NCBI GenBank assembly: GCA_007120095.1
Contig: SKOM01000157.1
Location: forward strand, 1-13,304
Length of the DNA: 13,304 nt
Source: Candidatus Competibacteraceae bacterium
GTDB taxonomy: Bacteria > Pseudomonadota > Gammaproteobacteria > Competibacterales > Competibacteraceae
Direction: 5' to 3'
The notes beneath the pieces are model-generated. The model was not told the DNA's origin, searched no databases, and worked only from the letters and a program-made list of their open reading frames with translations. How positions within the stretch are numbered: the first letter of the stretch is position 1; each line of letters opens with the position of its first letter. Below, in pieces: positions 12,651 to 13,304 of the stretch. Both the position numbers and the translations under genes were made by a program.

Positions 12651-13114
12651 TGCGTTGGATCGGTACATTAGGACTGTTAAGCCTGCTGGCTTTGCCGGTT
12701 CAGGCCGCCATTGATCCCTTTGAGTTCGATCACCCCGAACAGCGCCAGCGTTACCACGCATTGATTGACGAACTGCGCTGCCCGACCTGTCAAAATCAAA
12801 ATATTGCTGAATCCAACGCGACTTTAGCTAATGATTTACGCCAACGGGTCTACACCATGGTGATGGATAACCACCCGGATAGCGAAATCCGCAACTTTAT
12901 GGTGCAGCGCTATGGGGATTTCGTCACCTACCGGCCACCGGTTAAGCCGTTAACATGGCTGTTGTGGTTTGGCCCGTTTGTCGCTTTGCTGATCGTTACC
13001 ATCGCCCTAGCGATCTGGATTCGACAACGTAATGCCGAGCCGCCACCGCAAATAGATGCAACGGATCGAGAGCGCTTGTCGCGGGTATTGGCAAAACATT
13101 CTGGAGATTCTTGA
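12650..13114 (+). CDS. ccmH: Cytochrome c maturation protein CcmH (short, thioredoxin-like)
   Basis: CcmH keeps or relays thiols of apocytochrome c for heme attachment, working with CcmG and CcmF. The 154-residue precursor has a signal sequence (about 1-19, ending LPVQA), then the three-helix domain with the redox motif LRCPTCQNQNI (C44, C47), NDLRQRVY and YGDFVTYRPP, and a C-terminal membrane helix (about 104-124). It is the short, separate form, with the TPR part carried by the next gene (ccmI), unlike the fused E. coli CcmH. ATG 12650 overlaps the ccmG stop (TAATG); the upstream in-frame region belongs to ccmG. Its TGA (13112-13114) overlaps the ccmI ATG by one base. Confidence 0.95.
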   Translation: MRWIGTLGLLSLLALPVQAAIDPFEFDHPEQRQRYHALIDELRCPTCQNQNIAESNATLANDLRQRVYTMVMDNHPDSEIRNFMVQRYGDFVTYRPPVKPLTWLLWFGPFVALLIVTIALAIWIRQRNAEPPPQIDATDRERLSRVLAKHSGDS

Positions 13115-13304
13115 TGAGTTTATTCTGGGTGCTGGGCATAAGCTTAGCCCTGTTGGTGCTGCTAGCAACCGCTCTACCCTTGTGGACACGCCGCGATCAT
13201 CATGATCGCTTGTCTCAAGAGGCCATTAATACCCGAATCTTTCGGGAGCGCTTGCAGGAGCTGGATATCGAGCGAGCTGAGGGTCGCATCGATGGCCAGC
13301 AACA
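13114..13304 (+). CDS. ccmI: Cytochrome c maturation protein CcmI, N-terminal part
   Basis: The frame opens at ATG 13114 and is still open at the right edge after 63 codons. It begins MSLFWVLGISLALLVLLATA, a membrane helix, followed by a basic segment and EAINTRIFRERLQELDIER and GRIDGQQ, the conserved N-terminal pattern of CcmI (N-x-R-x-F-R-E-R-L-x-E-L). CcmI binds the C-terminus of apocytochrome c through TPR repeats that lie beyond the window. GGAG at 13103-13106 precedes the ATG by seven bases. It overlaps ccmH by one base, so it belongs to the operon. Confidence 0.88.
   Translation, partial: MSLFWVLGISLALLVLLATALPLWTRRDHHDRLSQEAINTRIFRERLQELDIERAEGRIDGQQ

Overview
The window looks like chromosomal core DNA of a gammaproteobacterium. 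The evidence is the ssrA-smpB-ratA-ratB-bamE-recN-nadK block, which keeps the E. coli gene order and relative strands, a complete-type System I cytochrome c maturation (ccm) cluster, and a tmRNA tag reading ANDDNYALAA (E. coli: ANDENYALAA). Genus cannot be fixed from the sequence. There is no phage, transposase, tRNA or CRISPR in the window.

Layout. Positions 1-557 (minus) hold the start of an unrecognised membrane protein that runs off the left edge. Divergent from it is gloA (766-1206, plus), followed by a manganese-type superoxide dismutase (1339-1947, plus) with a palindrome over its likely promoter. Between sodA and the convergent tmRNA gene lie three copies of a GTTCCCACGC-type palindrome; two of them carry a copy of the last bases of the tmRNA gene. 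Then come ssrA (2121-2478, minus) and smpB (2515-2988, minus), the two partners of trans-translation.

Positions 3109-4546 hold ratA and ratB on the plus strand, normally adjacent, here separated by a gene on the opposite strand (3537-4109) that encodes a ProQ/FinO-domain RNA-binding protein. ratB runs 59 nt into the 3' end of convergent bamE (4488-4820, minus). recN and nadK (4890-7478, minus) probably form one transcript, nadK first.

Divergent from nadK is gloB (7640-8425, plus), the second enzyme of the glutathione-dependent methylglyoxal pathway started by gloA. A 298-nt gap with a strong hairpin and a candidate promoter precedes ccmC-ccmD-ccmE-ccmF-ccmG-ccmH-ccmI (8724 to the right edge), tightly packed or overlapping, in the usual order but without ccmA and ccmB at the front.

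Most of the window is ordinary housekeeping sequence. The parts that deserve attention are the ProQ-domain gene inserted in the ratAB locus, the duplicated tmRNA tail joined to a palindromic repeat, the small upstream reading frame over the ratA start, the possible leaderless start of smpB, and the ccm operon lacking ccmAB. I found no convincing wholly new multi-gene system.
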